Source of the DNA: Diphasiastrum complanatum | Lineage: Eukaryota > Streptophyta > Lycopodiopsida > Lycopodiales > Lycopodiaceae | Reading direction: 5' to 3' | Length of the DNA stretch: 64,000 bases | NCBI GenBank assembly: GCA_029204225.1 | Contig: CM055092.1 | Coordinates: 83,758,026-83,822,025 of the forward strand | The notes under the pieces: model-generated | The model's input: only the letters and a program-made list of their open reading frames with translations | Database searches by the model: none | What the model was told of the DNA's origin: nothing | Made by a program: the position numbers and the translations under genes | Part shown: positions 61,745-64,000 of the stretch, piece after piece | How positions within the stretch are numbered: position 1 is the stretch's first letter | Layout: every line of letters starts with the position of its first letter

Positions 61745-62210
61745 TGCCTACATTTTTATGATTTAGAGTTGCCAAATATGCTACCATTAACAAAAATGTC
61801 TAAAGCTTGCATTATGAGCAAGTATGCAACAAACAAGTTTGAAGCAAGTTCTTGGCAAATGAAAGTTTTTCTTGAACCCATTCATTCTGATAGTTGGGCA
61901 TTGGCTCAATTACCTTTATTAGGTAAAGCTTCCTATCATATGTTTTTCATCGATGATTATTCAAATTTACTTTGGTTTATTTTCTAAAACAAAAAATGGA
62001 TGCATTTGATATATTCGAAGTCTTTGTTGAAAATCAAGTGTTTGCATAATGATCATGGAGGTGAATACGTCTCTAACAACTTTCGTGATTTTTGCAAGAA
62101 CCATGAGATTAGAAGGCAATTGACAACGTCTTACGCGTGTTGCCAAGAGCAAGAATTACACCACAAGTATAAAAGTCTAGTAGGCAATACTTTTTTTTAT
62201 TGCCCTTTCA
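61745..62210 (+). pseudogene. Copia pre-integrase/integrase fragment (element G)
   Basis: Broken frames read CIMSKYATNKFEASSWQM and FLEPIHSDSWALAQLPLL, FFIDDYSNLLWFIF, then HNDHGGEYVSNNFRDFCKNH and EIRRQLTTSY. The first catalytic Asp (FFIDDY) and the HGGEY block are recognisable, with His for Asp in the second. Stops and frameshifts throughout. The part beyond 62210 has no clear pol homology. Confidence 0.75.
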
Positions 62211-62559
62211 AAAAGATATTTTTTTTTTGAACCCCTATTTGCAATGATGCCGTAGAGGTGGACAATTATGAGAGTATTTGGGGTCTAATGCCATACAATT
62301 GGCTATAGGAGCTGTAGGTGTTCCCCTCGAGGTTTACCATATGTGTGATGGGATCTTACACATTTATAAAAGTGTCTTTAAAGGCTTTGTTTTAATAAAT
62401 GCATTGCACAAACTACATAAAACTACTAAGTGTTATGAATTGATATATAATCTAAACACATACAATCATTAGGCTAACCTCACATGGGATCAAGCTTCAA
62501 ACATATCAATCATCCGAGGAGGCTTTGTTAACTAGCATGAGTTTGTCTCACACTCAACC

Positions 62560-62900
62560 CAACCCAACCCACCCAATAGTTGTAAACAAGGGAACCAAGG
62601 GAATACAAGTACCAAGAAAGTGGAAAAAAATAGCCATAGTTGTAAAGAAGGGAATAAAGAGACTACAAGTACCAAGAAAACCCTATGTTCAAAACTAGGG
62701 CTTAAGATAATGCGATAAAAATCCTAAAGTGGAAAAAAAATAGTCATGGCTGTAAAGAAGGGAACTGAGAGAATACCAAGAAAACCCTACATTCAAAACT
62801 AGGGCTCAAGAGAATGGGATAAAAACCCTAACTTGGGGAAAAATGGCCATAAAGCATTGATAGAGAGAGAATGTGACTGGAGATAAAGCAAAGATGTAGA
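62560..62900. repeat. Imperfect direct repeats (accaagaaaaccctac)
   Basis: Phrases gttgtaaa.aagggaa, tacaagtaccaagaaa, aaaaccctatgttcaaaact and gataaaaa.ccctaa recur two or three times at roughly 80-115 base spacing. One of the phrases (gccataaagcattgatagag) returns at about 63346. Confidence 0.7.
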
Positions 62901-63099
62901 ATAATTCTCTTTTTGGGATATTGCAGCTGGCCCAATAGTTGTCTCAAATTGAATGAAGAGAACAAGTACCAAGAAAATCCTACACTAAGATGTAGAGCAC
63001 CTTTCCATGCTCAACCCCTCACCTGGGCATGGTGATGTGTACCAACAACACGAGTTGGTGAACGGGAGAGAAAGTTTGCATAATTCACTAGGATCAACT

Positions 63100-63290
63100 C
63101 TCTTCAGAGAACGCATAGGTTGGTGAACGGGTGAGAGGGTTTGCATATTTCACCATATCACCTCTTGGAGAGAACAATCACCTCTTGGAGAGAACAGGTG
63201 AAAGGGTGATGTAATGTGACCCACAATCACCTCTTGGAGAGAACGGGTGAAAGGATGATGTAATGTGAGCCACAGCTAGAGTGAGGGGCT
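63100..63290. repeat. Tandem repeat (cacctcttggagagaac)
   Basis: The string atcacctcttggagagaac occurs three times, followed by gggtgaaagg and gatgtaatgtga twice, and related ggtgaacgggtgagag strings just before. No gene. Confidence 0.8.
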
Positions 63291-63379
63291 GAACATAAAA
63301 AGAGGCCAGGGTTCCGATAAAAACCCTAAAGTGGGAAAAGATGCCATAAAGCATTCATAGAGAGAGAATGTCACTAGCC

Positions 63380-64000
63380 ATAAGCAAGGATAGGGAGAGA
63401 AAGTGGGTTTGTGGGCTCTTGCACCTGGTGATTGTTGCAATGCAGCAGAATCTGGAGGTTGAAGCAGCAGATGACAAGCTCGCGCGCGGAGGAACCCAGG
63501 ATTGTTGCTGATTTTGTGTGTATTGGTTTTGTGCCCAAGGAAGTGCAGGACACGACCTTTCTTCTCTTGGATGTAGCTGGAGCTGCGGATAGATGTTTAG
63601 CATTGAAGAAGTGGGCAGCCACGCTTGTTATTCTGCCTACAACTCTTTCTTGCACCTGCCCAATGTCTGGAACTTACCTGCAAGCATATCTTGCTCTGTC
63701 AAGTGGTAATTCAAAGGCATTTTCAATTGAAAGTTTATGCATTTGGGGTCATTTCTTCGTTGCTTGGATTGTTGCCTCTAGCAAGATTAATGGGAATGGT
63801 CTCGTACATTTATTTCAGTTAATCACAAGAATAAACTGCCGTATTCCAGCGCGTTTAAGTATTTTCAGCATTTTCGATGATAGCAGCTTTTGTATGTCAC
63901 TTATACAACAATGTAGAGAGCATTTGCAAATTTCAGCAATTTTACGGATAGCAGCTTTGTATACCACTTTTGCAACAATGCATAGAGCAATTGCAAATTC
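63380..64000. other. Window end, no supported gene
   Basis: Overlapping minus-strand frames at 63355-63655 reach 93 codons, but no domain is recognisable. The last 200 bases contain an imperfect direct repeat (agcattttcgatgatagcag / tcagcaattttacggatagc). Confidence 0.45.

Noticed and set aside
63355-63655. Minus-strand frames near the window end
   Set aside because: Up to 93 codons but no motif, and flanked by local repeats; not enough for a gene call.

Overview
This window is plant nuclear DNA, AT-rich and dominated by transposable-element remains. It looks like a large-genome vascular plant: one ordinary gene is stretched over about 38 kb by TE-filled introns, several copia (Ty1) elements lie next to or inside each other, and GA/CT microsatellites are long and frequent. 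Introns of 8-10 kb would suit a gymnosperm or another large-genome lineage, but the species cannot be named from this sequence alone. I saw no tRNA, rRNA, CRISPR or prokaryotic-type feature.

The one host gene I can support runs on the minus strand from about 46537 down to 8598. Thirteen exons with GT-AG borders and matching codon phases, plus one tentative micro-exon, encode a roughly 664-673 residue SUVH4/KRYPTONITE-like histone H3K9 methyltransferase. Domain order is an acidic/basic N-terminus, SRA (methyl-DNA binding), pre-SET, SET and post-SET, ending in CRKRLY. A likely promoter and 5' leader with two CACGTG boxes lies at about 46.5-47.75 kb.

Layout: 0.6-1.5 kb, an ACCGG/ACCGA minisatellite; 2.2-2.4 kb, a short LTR-like unit with a tRNA-Met primer site; 3.36-7.37 kb, a broken plus-strand copia element with a 1-kb fold-back palindrome in its leader; 8.6-46.5 kb, the SUVH4-like gene; 48.2-56.8 kb, four broken copia elements packed together; 56.8-58 kb, an LTR; 58-64 kb, AT-rich DNA with a 136-bp GA run, a copia integrase fragment and short tandem repeats.

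The introns hold a hAT (DUF659) pseudogene, a LINE kept only in its 5' part, a detached BED finger, a copia RNase H fragment, and a multi-copy family of terminal-inverted-repeat elements (TIR near AAGGCATAGTTGCA). One copy of that family was split by a complete non-autonomous LTR retrotransposon (22927-26650, CTGTC target duplication), and that in turn carries another inverted-repeat insertion with a tandemly duplicated coding-like fragment.

The most interesting points are biological and structural. A gene whose relatives silence transposons through H3K9me2 carries some 36 kb of TE-rich introns. Two family copies lie in opposite orientation in its introns, so the pre-mRNA could form a long intramolecular duplex. 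The TIR family has CG-rich palindromic subterminal motifs that differ between copies but resemble each other at the two ends of one copy.
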